Assembly: GCA_023055355.1 (NCBI GenBank) | Contig: JALJCS010000001.1 | Location: 106,656,881-106,720,880, forward strand | Source: Agelaius tricolor | Taxonomy: Eukaryota; Chordata; Aves; Passeriformes; Icteridae | Reading direction: 5' to 3' | Length of the DNA stretch: 64,000 bases | In this document: positions 37,856-50,291 of the stretch, in pieces | Layout: every line of letters starts with the position of its first letter | Position numbering within the stretch: position 1 is the first letter of the stretch | Program-made: the position numbers and the translations under genes | Notes under the pieces: model-generated | What the model was told of the DNA's origin: nothing | Seen by the model: the letters and a program-made list of their open reading frames with translations, nothing else | Database searches by the model: none

Positions 37856-38374
37856 ATAACAGCAATACTATTTTGATAGAGTGCTGCTTCACTTTGCTTT
37901 CTCTGTCCTTTTTAAATAAATTACATTTTATTCTTCAAGTTATGCAAATAATTTCACAAGGGTGCTGCAATACCAATTCTATTGAGTATGTTCATGTAAA
38001 CAAACAGTTCTGATTAATCTTATTCATTACTCAAGCCCCTAGCTCAATATCTTCATGGGTTTTGGTTTTGGATTTAGTTCTAAGCAAGCACCTTGGTCTT
38101 TATCTTTGTTAATAGTTTAACACACTTGTATCTATGCTGAGAGGTGACTATTATTGTACATACCATTACTTACAGAAGCAGGAGGTGTAGGGGATAGCAG
38201 TATTTTTCAGCCACATAACCGAAAAGCCTCTGGGAAATATTTGTGCTTTGTTTTTGGGTCTTTTTTTAATTTATTTTTTTACATACCACAGTTTACAATC
38301 CTTATCATAGAAGATGATTTGTTCTATTGTTGCTTAGGTAGCAGGAAAAAACCCCAACTTGTTTGGTTATAAAT
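37856..38374. other. AT-rich DNA without a recognised gene
   Basis: Nothing was recognised between the LTR and the CR1 fragment. Confidence 0.6.
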
Positions 38375-38498
38375 AAGATTGGATGGAGCTCTGAGAAACC
38401 TGGTCTAGAGGAAGGTGTCCCTGTCCAACAGGAGGGTTGGAACTAGATGATTTTTAAGGTTCCATCCAACCCAAACAATTTTATGGTTCTGTGATTAT
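38375..38498 (+). mobile_element. CR1 LINE 3' end
   Basis: The plus strand reads GGATGGAGCTCTGAGAAACC, TGGTCTAGAGGAAGGTGTCC, GGTTGGAACTAGATGATTTT, AGGTTCCATCCAACCCAAAC and ends TTCTGTGATTAT. This is the last 120 bp or so of an avian CR1, including its short terminal repeat. It is strongly 5'-truncated and keeps no coding sequence. Confidence 0.92.
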
Positions 38499-41491
38499 AA
38501 GGAATATGAATCATTATTCAGATATATTTCAGATCACTTCCTATCACATATTAAAGAATTAGTAATGCAATGAAAAGAGAAATCTTGATATGTTGCAGTT
38601 TTATGTGACTGTTTTCTTTTCTGCAAAGGGTGCTCAGCAAGATATCAAACCATTTTACAGGTTTTCCCTAAATATATTTAAAATGGCAAAGGCACACAAG
38701 CAACCAAAGAAATTGCAGTTGTCCTGTGTGGAGGCATTCAGGGCTGGAGACACCTGAGGCAGAATTGAGCTTGCTTATTCCAGTATATCTAAAAATGCCC
38801 ATCATTCTGTCATTCCTAATCATATCAGTTATGATGAGCCCTCAAATCAACAGTGCTGCCATAATTTAATGTAGATGCAGGCAGTACTAGCATGTTATAT
38901 AGACCATGTAGAACAGTTTTCCACAGTATCAAGTTTGGGAAAAATCTTCCAGGCTCTCCTGTCTCCAGCTGCTTCTCTGATACCACCCAGTAGCCATCAG
39001 GTAGCAGTGGCAGTCCCATTGAACAGTGGAAGACAGGTGAGGAAAGGGTCATTCCTTAGTTTCTTCCATTCTTCTGAGGTACTTACCATTGTAGGATACT
39101 GGGGTAGTTTCTTTGACTAATAGCTGAATCACTTTACCTAGAAAAAAGGAGTTTTCCAGCGACACCTTCAGAACCATAATATATATACTCTTGATATTTC
39201 CAAAGTTTATACATTTAAGCAGTGACTCCATACTCTTAATACAGCTTCAGAGAAAAATGAGGAAATTTAGTTATTACCTGAAGGTCAGAAATTCTGTATC
39301 AGCTTCCTATTTTTTTGATAAAATTATTAGCAAGAAGAACATATAAAACAATTTCCAGTCTCTTGATAATACATTATTTTGAAGTCAAGGAAACCTTAGG
39401 GTATAAATTATCTGCTTGCAGAATTCTAACTAGTGAATAAATATTCTAAGAGAAAAAAATTACTTTTGTGTCAATATCTTGGAATTAGAAATTGCATCTT
39501 ATATAAACAATATGTGATGGAAAGTGATTTATACTGTCTTGTTTAGGATTGAGCTGTTGGTATTGGAAGCTATGCACTTTTTAGATATAAGAACATTTCT
39601 TTTTGGTTCCGAATTGTAGAAAAAATGAGCAAAAAGTACAGGACGATTTATTTTGCTTTCAAAACTGACAGATATACAATAGCTTCTCCTCAGGCATATG
39701 AAGATATGTACTTTATATCTGGCAGCACTCTACCTTTGACTTCTTATCATAAATGATCTTATACCACCGCCCAGATGATCTGCTTTTATGAGAAGTTATT
39801 TCAAGTCAGTGATCTTCCTTGTCATCTAAAGACTTGAGTGTCTTCTTTTATCAGTCCATCAACTTTAAAAGCTTTTCTTTCCTGGTCAATTATCTTGAAT
39901 TCATATTTGCCTTGGTTTGTCTATGATGGACAGAAACTCCATTTGAGGACTCGAATCCTGTCTAAAATACAAGTTAGCGCTACTGAAATATTTTTAATTT
40001 CACAGTATTTCTGCTTCTTTTGCTGTAATTAAAATAATATAGATTTATTTTTATATTCTAAATCCATTTTCTGTTATTTCTTTACACTTCCTTCTGGCAA
40101 GCTTCTTTCCTTACTTAATTAGAAACACTTCTTCAAAATGAAGTCAGTAGCAACAAAAAACTTTTAACATTTCCACATTTTTTATTTTCACACTTTGAAA
40201 GTAAATATTTTTTGCTATTTAAAAAATACCAAGATTAAAGTTGGTCAGGATTTTTTTCCCCTACACTTTTTTTTTTTCTTTCTTTCCTAAAGATGAAAAG
40301 CTTAACAAAAATGTCAGGCTTTCAGTAGACTTACATCAGCATTCTGTGGTGGTTCTGAATGAAATTTAATGCATTCTTCAGCCTCAGCCCTGAGGTCCCT
40401 AGCCTTTGACAGCCTGTATAATAAAAATGCAGCACATAGGAGCACTGTTTGAGATCAACATCCTTACGTCTCAGAAAACTAGAGAAACTTCAAAGAGTGT
40501 AAGTGAACACCTTGCACAAAAGAATTTACCAAAAATCGTTCCAAATTATTCACTTCTGTTTTCATATGGTCCATCATGTGTTTCTAAAATATTGTAACTA
40601 CTATGTAGTTCAGATAATGACCACTATCTAATTGTTATAGGTGGATTTTTTTGGCAACATTTTTCATATGAAAGTTATCTACTATGGTCCTAGATTTTTG
40701 TGATTTAAAACTCAAGATGTAAGTAGTTATCTCAGCAAGGGAATTTCAAGCAGAGAAGGTTGTAAAAGATTTTCTATCTTCTCAAAAAATTTTGAAGCCT
40801 GAAAATGCTATTCTACACCAGCATGAGGTGAAGGTATTTTGGGAGATACAAACTAGGTTAGTCAAAATGTTCACTTGTAACAGAGAATCTAATTTCCTTC
40901 TGTTTCTAACTGAGATTCTGACATTCTGAAGCTGCCAAATGAGTCTATCCACTAGACTACTGAGGTGGTGCAAAGTCACTTTCCCCTCTGTTGTATTAAA
41001 AAATTGATCATGAACCAGATTATCCAATAATTTATTTTCATTGGGTGAAAATCTTATTGAAAATGTTTCTACATAAAGTGTTCGTTACATGAACTAAATA
41101 ATTGTTGTAAAATCTTTTGGCTGAGGTTTGTCAATCAGCTCCCACTCTGATGTTGTTATAGCTGCAAAGTATTACTTATTAATTCTCTTAATTCTCTTTC
41201 TTTACCCCATCTGTTTGACTTTATGTTTTCCGGAATTACTTCTCTTTTCAAACAGTAAGACAAAAACTGTTAGTGAAGCATCTAATTGCACAATCTGATG
41301 TTTCCACAGTTAACAGAAATGCTAAGAAAAAAAAAAAAGTCAAGAGACCAGCAAGACTTTAAAAGATTAGAGAAATATAGCCAATTACTCCATCCCATTG
41401 AAAGGAAATTTAGTCTGCTTCTTCTTAGAAGGAAAATTGCCATTTAAAATCTAAAATTATGATAAAGATGCTATTTTATTAATTTCAGATT

Positions 41492-41517
41492 TGTGTATAT
41501 GTGTATATATATATATA
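41492..41517. repeat. (TG/TA)n microsatellite
   Basis: TGTGTATATGTGTATA is followed by about five TA units. It is a standard microsatellite. Confidence 0.85.
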
Positions 41518-42341
41518 AATGTATCTGGTTTTGGAAGACGAACAACAAATAAATGAGCAGAATATATTCTATCTGTATGTATATATTATGCTTCAATTTG
41601 AAGGAATCATGCCTCAGGTCATATATATGTCATACAAATTTGGTTATAAAAAAAAATGCTTTGACTTGAGCAATAGTTATTAATTAAACCTTTACCAGCA
41701 CACATTTGGTACACTTTAGATCAAACACATTTATTTCCAGTATAATCACTCATGTCCTATCATCTGAGCCATCACCTTTAAAAGGTTTAAGACAGTCATT
41801 GAGTGAAGATTCAGCATTTCCAATATTCAGACAGAGATCTGTAAAGTTTAACTAGAAGGCTCACAGATGCAAATTACACACTTTAAAAATAAGGCAATAG
41901 TATTCTATCTGAACAGATATTTTCTTGCCACTTGAGCCTTTATTGTCAAGATGAAAGGAATTTGGTAATATTTTCTATAGCTTTTGGGAGGCAGGTTATC
42001 TGCAATACCCTGGTTGCTCTGAGGTATTGTGGAGGCTGACTAGCAAAAGTATGGTTGACTTCAAGCTTCGCCTTCAATATTTTAAGCAGAATATTTGCTA
42101 TATTCTTTCAAGGCATTTAAAAAAAGATTAACTGTATTATTTCTAAGCCTTAGCTCCTTACTAGTAAATCCATTTCCCAAGGAATTCTTTTATGTATTCA
42201 AGAATATATCCATGCTCTCCAGTAAAGCTTACAGCTGTTCTAAGTTAGGAGATGTCTCACAAGAATAGCCTTTATCCTTGAAATACTGGTCTCTTTATTT
42301 TGTCTTTCATTCTGATCCTTCAGGAATAGATTTCCTTCTCT

Positions 42342-42381
42342 AATCAAATCATGGTAAAGTATGGAAAATCAAATCATGGTA
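42342..42381. repeat. 25-bp-period duplication
   Basis: AATCAAATCATGGTA occurs identically at 42342-42356 and 42367-42381. It is a small local duplication. Confidence 0.8.
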
Positions 42382-44589
42382 GACTAGGAGCTGTTGCATA
42401 AAGCTAAAGCTCAAAACTGTATATCATCGTAGTAACAAAAAATTATTTGCAAACAAATGAAAGTGTTTTTAAGATGTTGTTATATCTTCTGAAACACTAT
42501 GTATTGATTAGGTTTTTTTGCAGCATTTCAGAATTCTGATGAGATGATTGCCTAATCCAACACACCAAACCATGTTCCAGTTCATCAGGATATGATGGGT
42601 ATGCTACAATCACACCTAATATGTATTTGAATTGAAAATATGTATTTAAATTGGAAAGTACTTTGTGATAAAAAAATATTCTTTACCAAATACATTGCCA
42701 TCAATGGTTTTAAAAAGTGGGTTTGTTAGTCAGCCATGCTATATTTATAACCTGTATCCCGCAGGAATATAATGGATTAAATCCTAGTTGCAGCATCTAT
42801 AGTAGCAGCAAGTGTAAAATAAATATCTAGAAGTTTGTGATGTGATATTTTTTCCTCAACCTTTATAACCAGTAAAAACTTTTCTTTGTCAGTTTAAAAA
42901 GTAATAAAAATGATTTTACTACCTGAATAAACTGGATACAAAAATTATTAAATGAAAGAAATAAGGACCCTTACAATGCTGTTTATGTCATACATTTTCT
43001 GAGTGCCTTTTGAAGTGGTTTGCTCTGATTTAAAATACCTATATTGGGTTATAAAACACCTCTGTACCAATAGAGCTGAATGCACTGGGTAGTATATTAT
43101 AAAAGTTTTTTCTGCATTGTGGTTTTTGAGACCACATTTGCATTCATTATAGAAGTAAAGATTGAGCAGATTAAATTTAAACCCTATTAAGTCAGCTACA
43201 TGCAATATGAATCTGCTGATGATAATAAGAAAAAATAGCTTTGTTTTTGTTTATTTTACTGTATTTGTATGTCTAAAATTCCTTGATTTATAGAGCATTA
43301 ATAAGATCATATGCTCAATCTTCCTGGGCCATTTTATTCATTGTATTGACAGAAGGCAGCTGATAGGACCTGGCATGAATTAGGATTTTATGGTTATAGA
43401 ATGAATTATGAGGTGACAAAGGGGAATCTGATGAGTTATCATGACATTTCTCTCATCAAAAATCTAATAGTGCAAAATCCATTGGGCTGGTCTGTAACAC
43501 TGAATGTTCTGAGGTTAGATGCATTTTATCTGGAGAAATGACAATTATTTGTGCAAAGACACCTCCTAGGACTGGAGTCTCTAGGGAAAGATGGATGGAC
43601 AAGGCAAAGCTTCTCTAAAAGTTTAGGATGCAAATTCCTGGCAAATATGGGAAGAAGGATGGAGGCTAAACAGTGAAAAGCAGAAATATTCCTGAGAATT
43701 CTAATCATCTGGCCTACTTTGTTCTTTTGCATACCAATGTTTACGTGATAAGAGTTGTTGGACATCCAACATGACTGAATGGATTTTTGGATACTTTAGT
43801 GATGATCTAAAGGCACTTGAACCCAGCAGAAGAGTTGCATCAGCACAATGTCTGCTGAGTGTAGGTTTGCAATCACATAGCAGGGCTAATTATTAATGAT
43901 ACACTAGATGTTCCTTAAACTTGTAACCCTTTTGTTACAGCAAATTTCCCAAATAACTACTTTTTGTATTAATAGCCCTTTATAGAAACTTTTTTTTTCC
44001 AGAATTTTAATTCTGCTATTGACTTGTTTCCTTACTCTTGAATATCTTAGTTTATAAATGTGTACCTGCAAAAAAGAATGAAATCTGCTTTGAGATTTTG
44101 TTTCTTTAGCAGTGATAAAAACAGCTCCTTCAGGTTTTTATTGACTAAAGTTTCTAATTTTTTAATTTTACATTTTTTATCCTTTTCTTGATTTAGCAAG
44201 AACCATGAGCATCCATAATTGTTGCCTATTTCCCTACATGGCAATGGAACAGTCTCTGCAGCTGTTTGCTAATTCATTTGAAAAAGATTTTATGATAGTA
44301 ACTCTTTTTTTATTATGCTCTATGTTCTTGACTATACAGTTTTCCCCTTTATTTTCTTTCTTTTTTTTTTCTGGTTAGCATTTGATCTAGTTGTCAGCAG
44401 TCCCGTTTAAATAATTTAACTTCTTTTCACTTGCTTGTGAGAATTCTTGAATTCATTTTGATTCATTTCCTGTAATGCTTTTAATGGTGTTTTTTTTTTA
44501 TTAATCACTTTGCATGCAATCATATATGATGTGGACATTTGGCAACTCAATTCACAAGGCACTGTCACATGAATAATTTATTTTTAGAT

Positions 44590-44965
44590 TTCTGCACATT
44601 CCTATTAACCTGATCGACCTCAAACCCCTTTCCAATTTCTAAGGAGTTTCCTTCTATAGCAATACTCTATACTTTGCACCTCATCCACTCTTTTTATCCA
44701 ATAGCCTGTTTTAACCCTTATTCTTTACCTCAGCCACTAATCTCTAGTTTGGAACTTTGTCAAATACTTTTGAAAATCTGAGTATATTACATCCACTGAA
44801 TTCCCCTTATCTCTTACAGCAGCAGTATCTTCAAAGAACTCCAACAGGCTAGATAAGCATAACAGTTCCCTGCCAGAGTCCTTCCTAGTTATCCTTAATC
44901 AAACTATGCTTCTCCAGGTGTTCTCCCTACTGCAAAAGCCTGTGTGAAATAGTTTAAATCATTTT
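44590..44965 (-). mobile_element. Ancient CR1/L3-like LINE relic with a reverse-transcriptase motif
   Basis: Read on the minus strand, 44752-44812 translates to a stretch containing RFSKVFDKVP. This corresponds to the FSKAFDxVPH motif of the reverse transcriptase in the CR1/L3 clade. The following bases on the minus strand, towards lower coordinates, fall out of frame. The preceding part (CAAAGAACTCCAACAGGCTA and CTTAATCAAACTATGCTTCT on the plus strand) also fits the same LINE region as I remember it from old amniote copies. The divergence is much greater than in the CR1 copies at 38.4 and 52.6 kb, so this is an old insertion. Outer limits are approximate. Confidence 0.65.
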
Positions 44966-46203
44966 CTTCATGAAGTACTATCTACAGTTTGCTGTTAAGC
45001 CATTTCTGATTACTTCAATTGTAAATCTACAGTTTTCCTTGGCTCCAGCTAATTCTGTTTTCCTTCTAACTGGTGTATATGCTACAACAATATTTTTACT
45101 GTTACTGTGAGTTGTGTTTGTCACTTAGAGACCTGCAAAGTAGTTCAGTTGTCTGTTAAGCAGATTAGTTGCTGCTTAAAAAAAATTGCAAAGTGAATCT
45201 ATTATAATGATGTTGAAATTTCAATCAAAATTTGAATTAAGTTTTTCTCAGTTTTGGACCACTCCTGAATTCACAAAAAATTATGTCAGGAGTGTTCTTC
45301 TTTGAAAAGCATTAGTAATTTGTGTGAAGGATAGTGCTTCTTATTATTTGTGAACAAAAGTTTATTCAGATCAGTTACTGTGTTCTTTAGCTTTTGCCTC
45401 TTTTCCTGCATGTACTGTCCTGACAACTCTAATAACTGAGAGCAAAAATTATCCATATATTTTCCTTATTTTGAGATAACTGTTCTGTGGACTGTTATGT
45501 AAAGGTACATGACTCCACTGGTAGATATATAAGTATGTGATAGGAAATATGACAATAAATGACTGGGGACAGGGGGAGAATGAAACCTTTCCTCTCCCCT
45601 CTCCTTAGACTTAGACTTATGGTACTGCTACATTTCAGTTGTCCAAGGCTTTCTTCAACATCAGTCTCTAAAAGTGAGGTTCAACTCTGATTATTTTCTT
45701 TGTTTGGGTCTCACATTTTTATTCTGTGCCTTCTGGAGGGATCAGTAAACACACTAAACAGTGCTTTATGGGACAGATCATAAATACCTCACTGACTGTT
45801 CTTCAGCAGTACCTGTCAAGGCATTAGAAATGAATGATTTAGGAGGTTCATTCCCTCCCCAGAGCAGTTTGGGGTACAAGGACAAGGAGATGATTTGCCT
45901 ATCCTATTGATGCACTGTTCTACACTGCTGGCTGTGCTGGGGTGAGGTTGTCAATACAATCTCACTGCAAACATTTTTGTTCTCACCAGACCATGCCAGA
46001 GCTGCAAAGTTCTTTCTGCAAAGTTGCCAGCCACAATTCTGTAATAGACTGGCTCTAGATAAAGCTTAGACAATTAGATAATGGAAATGGCAAGTACTTA
46101 ATCCTCCCTTCAATCCATATGTCTTTCCTTCCTTCTGTCTGCCCTTCCTTACTTTCTTCTGTTTGGTTTCACTAAAAGTTTTCTGCCTAAGCAGTTGCCA
46201 GAG
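44966..46203. other. AT-rich DNA without a recognised gene
   Basis: No gene was recognised. The LINE relic may extend some way into it, but I cannot follow it. Confidence 0.5.
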
Positions 46204-46268
46204 ACTTTAGCAGAACAATCACTGGAGTCTCTGCTGAAGCTGCAGTGACTCAAGGGATCTGCTAAAGT
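46204..46268. other. 65-nt imperfect hairpin
   Basis: ACTTTAGCAGA (46204-46214) and TCTGCTAAAGT (46258-46268) are perfect 11-bp reverse complements. Inside them, AGTCTCTGC and GCAGTGACT pair with one mismatch around a 7-base loop, separated from the outer stem by an internal loop of 11 and 7 bases. The size resembles a small microRNA precursor or a transposon-end hairpin. Neither is demonstrated. Confidence 0.6.
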
Positions 46269-46480
46269 TGCTTGGTGATTGTTGATTATTTATAACATAA
46301 AACTATGTAATTATGTAAATTAGATTTCAAGGTTGAGGGTCTTTTTGGAAGAAACTTTTCTTTAGAATCAGTCTCCAATAACTGGACTGAGTGGGGCAGG
46401 AGTACATGGCAGAGGAGTATCTCTGTCCAAATGCATGTCTGCAGAATCCTCAAGTTGATTGTTCTGCTGAAGCTGCAGTG
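46230..46480. repeat. 18-bp perfect direct repeat flanking 215 bp
   Basis: TCTGCTGAAGCTGCAGTG occurs at 46230-46247 and again at 46463-46480. The 215 bp between them contain the first copy of the 167-bp duplicated segment. The arrangement resembles target-site duplications around an inserted element. The second copy of the 167-bp segment lacks these flanks. Confidence 0.85.
46286..46452 (+). repeat. Duplicated 167-bp segment, copy A
   Basis: The segment starts TTATTTATAACATAAAACT and ends CAGAATCCTCA. It aligns without gaps to 47788-47954 (constant offset of 1502), with six mismatches by eye, about 96% identity. It is not a repeat family that I recognise. Similarity stops sharply at both ends. 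Confidence 0.95.
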
Positions 46481-47787
46481 GGCTTGTTTCCCAAAAATGG
46501 CATGTAACTTTTATCCAGGCTGCAACTCTGAAACATTTACCTTACTGTCACAAGGGATGGGGTGTCCTGTGCACAAAAAAGCCTCAAAAGGAATTTCTGC
46601 CTCAAACAGAAAATTTCCTTGTCCTCCTGCCACCTTCATGTTCTAAATTGCTGTGACTCAATCTGGCTGTTCAATAGTTCTTTTTGCATCTGACATGCTT
46701 TATTGTTGCTCTTGATTGAGATAACACTAAGTGCCTCTGCTATCAGAAGAAGCCTGGAAATCAACAAGTGGGGTGTAATTTCTCTTACTTAATAGTGATG
46801 CCTAAATTGCTGTTTGCTTTCAGCAGTGCTTAACTGCTGATTTTATAGTGGGAATTTTTTTTTATTATTCTCTCTCACCACTCTCATAGCTAAAAAAAAT
46901 TTGCAGGTTATAATAATTTCTCTAACTTTGCAAACCGGTTCCTGAGAATTATTTATATTTGCAGCTCTCTGACAAGCCTATAAGAAGAAATTCAACAGAG
47001 ATTTGCCCTGAAAACCTTGACTTTATTGTCTATGAAAAAGTTGATGACTTTAAGGGGAAAAAAATCCTTATTTTAATGTTTGTAAGAATATGGCTATCAT
47101 TCATTTAAACTGAATGACAACAAAATATTTTAAATATAATAATTAGAAAATAAAATCGAGTGTTTGAGGAATAACTCTATAAGACAATGAATTCCATTTT
47201 CTTTTGATTTTCTTTATGTTTATGGTTGTAATTTTTACCATAGGGAAAGCATTGTTTTTTTGTAGAAGATTTTGCCGCCTCTTGAGCATGTTATTGGTTT
47301 TCTTTTCCCAGTATATGTAAGCAAGGTCAGTTCATACATTTCTTGTGCTTTGTGGATATCTTGTGGCTCAGGCCTGGGCACTGAGGGAATCAAACTGCAG
47401 TGCAATATTGATTCTGTATGAGTGCATTCTGTCATGGAGAAATACACTTGGTAAAATGTGTTGTGTGTTCTCTGTCATGGTCTTGGGTGGTTATAACTAA
47501 AATGCTGTGCTGCAGCTTTAGTGAGGGTTTCCAAACAATCAGCTGTTAAAGGTTCTATAAAGCATTAAGTTTTGAGCATTGACTGGCAGAATTCAGGGTC
47601 ACACATTCTGTTAAAGAGTACCTGTATCTGAAATCTGTCCAGATTTTGTAAGGATAAATCCTTTATAATAATTACAGACTTGAAAGTTACTTGTAATTTT
47701 TGTGAATTAAAGGGAAAGTTGGATCTATTAAAGCTTTGACAAACATCACAAGTTCAGGATATTTTCCAAAAATAAAGACATTGGTCT
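46481..47787. other. AT-rich DNA between the duplicated segments
   Basis: No gene or named repeat was recognised. It is the spacer separating copies A and B. Confidence 0.6.
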
Positions 47788-47954
47788 TTATTTATAACAT
47801 AAAACTATGTAATTATGTAAATTAGATTTCAAGGTTGAGGGTCTTTTTGGAAGAAACTTTTCTTTAGAGTCAGTCTCCAATAACTGGACTGAGTAGGGCA
47901 GTAGTACAGGGCAGAGGAGTATTTCTGTCCAAATGCATGTCTGCACAATCCTCA
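47788..47954 (+). repeat. Duplicated 167-bp segment, copy B
   Basis: It is the direct-orientation partner of 46286-46452. After the match ends at 47954, the sequence goes straight into a short (AC)n-like run (CACACACACATACACAC), and there is no trace of the 18-bp flanking repeat. The differences from copy A are single-base substitutions only. Confidence 0.95.
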
Positions 47955-49840
47955 TAGCACACACACATACACACTGTCAGACTCCTCCTTCCAGCTGGTA
48001 AGCATTTTTACTTATCATTTTGAAAGCATTTTCTCTGAAAAGAAAAATGAGGATAGGATGACCTCCAAAAAAGGGGGATTCATCAGTACATTCTCTTTTA
48101 TAAAATATCATCTTTTTTAATCTACTACTTCAATAGAGGCAAGGTCTGCATCATGCTGAGAATGCATATTCCTTGAAATGAAAAAAACTGAAAATGCTTA
48201 TACGACTTTAAAAAGATTATCCTAACAACATTTTCTGAAAAAATTAAGTTTATAATTTGATCCATACAGCAGAACATAATTTTATTACCTTCATCTCATG
48301 ATATACATACACTTTATTTGTCTTTTTTTTTTTACAATATTATCCTTCATGTTACCCTGCCTGTAGCAGAGCTCTGTATCTTTCCTGTTTTTGTACAGGA
48401 TCACAAATGACAATTCCTCCTCGAACCCCCATCAGGATTTTACCTTCAGTATGAGTATTTTAGCTTGGTTCAATTTGCTGATCCAGTTCACTCAGTGGCC
48501 CTACAGATAGCTGTATTTACAAAAGCAAGCAAGCAGCACAGATGTGGAAGCAAGCAGAAAGCAGAGACAGGAGAATAACTGCTTCAACTTGTACTGCTGC
48601 AGAGAGAAACAGCTACGGACACACAGCCTCAGTTAAACATTTATAAGGAGCTGTGTGGAGATACTGTGCACATATCTCTGATCAGTGCAATTTTACTTTC
48701 TTTCTTTCATAAAGTACTTGTCATCCATCTTCTGCCAGCAGAAGTGAAAACAGAAGCTGTCATCCATGCCCTGGTATCTGCCTTATGCCCTGCAGGCAGC
48801 AAACAACATCTCAGTTTTCTTAAACACCAGGCCTTTCTACTTTGCTTTTTGATAGCCCCAAGTTTTGCTTTGTCTGTCACACTGTCCAACATAAAGATGT
48901 GCTAGATTTTTTTCCTTCCTTCATTTTAAGGATCCAAAGGATGATGTCGAGTTTTTCTCTGAAATAATGCCCTTCTCTCATCCCAGCTGTGTGTAGTACC
49001 TGCTAGGCATAGCAAAACAACTCTAGCTGGATAGCAGTACAGGACATAAAGATCTGATTTAACATATTATGCAAAACAAAATACAATAGAGCTACAGAAG
49101 AAAATGTCAATGAAACATATGGCTTAACTTTGCAGTTTTTCAGAAAATAAAAGTTTTGCCTCAAGAATTGCAGGCTCAGGGTTTCAATCTTCATTGTCTG
49201 AGATGATTGCATGATATTAGGCATTGTGTTCTCCAGCTCTTCAGCATCTGGATGTAATGAGATGCTTTAAGGAGGGTGTCATTCTTGATGTTCTGCTATA
49301 GCTCTAAATTGCATATTGTCTACCAGTTTGCATTACAGATGTGATTTTTTGCCTAAAGTAACATTAAAACAAAATATATACTCCTTTTTGTTAGAAAACT
49401 CCCCATTTGCATGTGTGGTTTACAGACTTATGCTCCAAATTATGAAACGAGTACATAACAATCTTCATGGGTAATTGAGAAAATAATGAAGTTTTTCTCA
49501 TGTTTGTCAGACAAACACAAAAGGAAAGATTTTACAAAAGGGCTCTTATTCCTGTTCCAAATTCTAACAGCCCCAAAGGAATCAGGAACTGATAAATCAT
49601 AACAGCTATTTTTAGTCTCTTGTGTAACAACCTACTTTGCAGCTTTTAGAAACTTCTAACTCATACCCTGCCTTGGTGATCTGCACTATTTCTTCTGGAG
49701 CTGTTAGGATTGAGCTGGTATGTACCTTTAAAAAATATTTAAGCAGATTTAATAGTTAGTAGTCCATTTCTTTAAATATTTTCCAGCTTTCTAGAGACTT
49801 CAGTGTAAATAAATAAAATGTTAATTTTAAGAATTTATCT
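47955..49840. other. AT-rich DNA without a recognised gene
   Basis: Nothing nameable was seen. A T12 run lies near 48325-48336, and a CAAGCAAGCAG-rich stretch lies near 48525-48560. Confidence 0.6.
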
Positions 49841-50291
49841 TGGTTCTGGCCAGGACAAGGTTAATTTTTCCTGTAGCTAGGAGGGGGCATGGCCAGGACC
49901 TGGAGGTTTTTCTGTACCCCCTCACAGCATTGCCAGGAGCAGGGGAAAGGGAGTCTCTCCTGGGGAGAAGGGGTTCCCTCCTTCTGGTGGAGTGAGCATG
50001 CCAGAGGGAGCACTGGTGATGCCAGTTCCATGCATCCATGTGTGAATCCTTTGCTTATCTTGCACCCTTTGTCATTGACAATGTAGCTGTTACTGTTAAT
50101 TTTTTTTTTTTATCTCATTGCTATTTCCAGTAATTTGTTCTAAGTCTAGCCTGTAGTCTTTAAGTTTTGTGCCTCCAATTCTCCTCTTCAGCCACCCATA
50201 TGGAATGAGAGAGAAGGAAAATGATTGAATGAGCAGTGCAAGGTTTCAGTGAGAATGCTGAATTGGGGAATACAATTCCTAAATCATGACA
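49841..50291 (+). mobile_element. 5' LTR of a truncated ERVL-like provirus
   Basis: An LTR of about 451 bp with TG...CA ends: TGGTTCTGGCCAGGACAAGG at the left and CCTAAATCATGACA at the right. The 3' portion (GCTGTTACTG, TTATCTCATTGCTATT, GTTTTGTGCCTCCAATTCTC, GCTGAATTGGGGAATAC) matches the LTR at 35030-35389. Unlike the other LTRs in the window it is followed by retroviral internal sequence, so it is the 5' LTR of a provirus in forward orientation. No 3' LTR follows in the window, so the provirus is truncated. Confidence 0.8.

Larger units (their letters stand above)
38499..44589. other. AT-rich DNA without a recognised gene
   Basis: No gene was recognised over about 6 kb. Besides the listed short repeats there are A12 and T12 runs. 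A GACTCGAATCC at about 39948 resembles a tRNA B box, but no tRNA fold surrounds it. Confidence 0.55.

Noticed and set aside
39940..39965. tRNA B-box-like GACTCGAATCC
   Set aside because: No A box at the right distance and no acceptor or anticodon stems can be formed around it.
48000..48010. CTCCTTCCAG-CTG-GTAAGC, a 3-nt exon-like arrangement
   Set aside because: It lies beside a short AC-rich repeat and is too short to judge. More likely a chance acceptor and donor.
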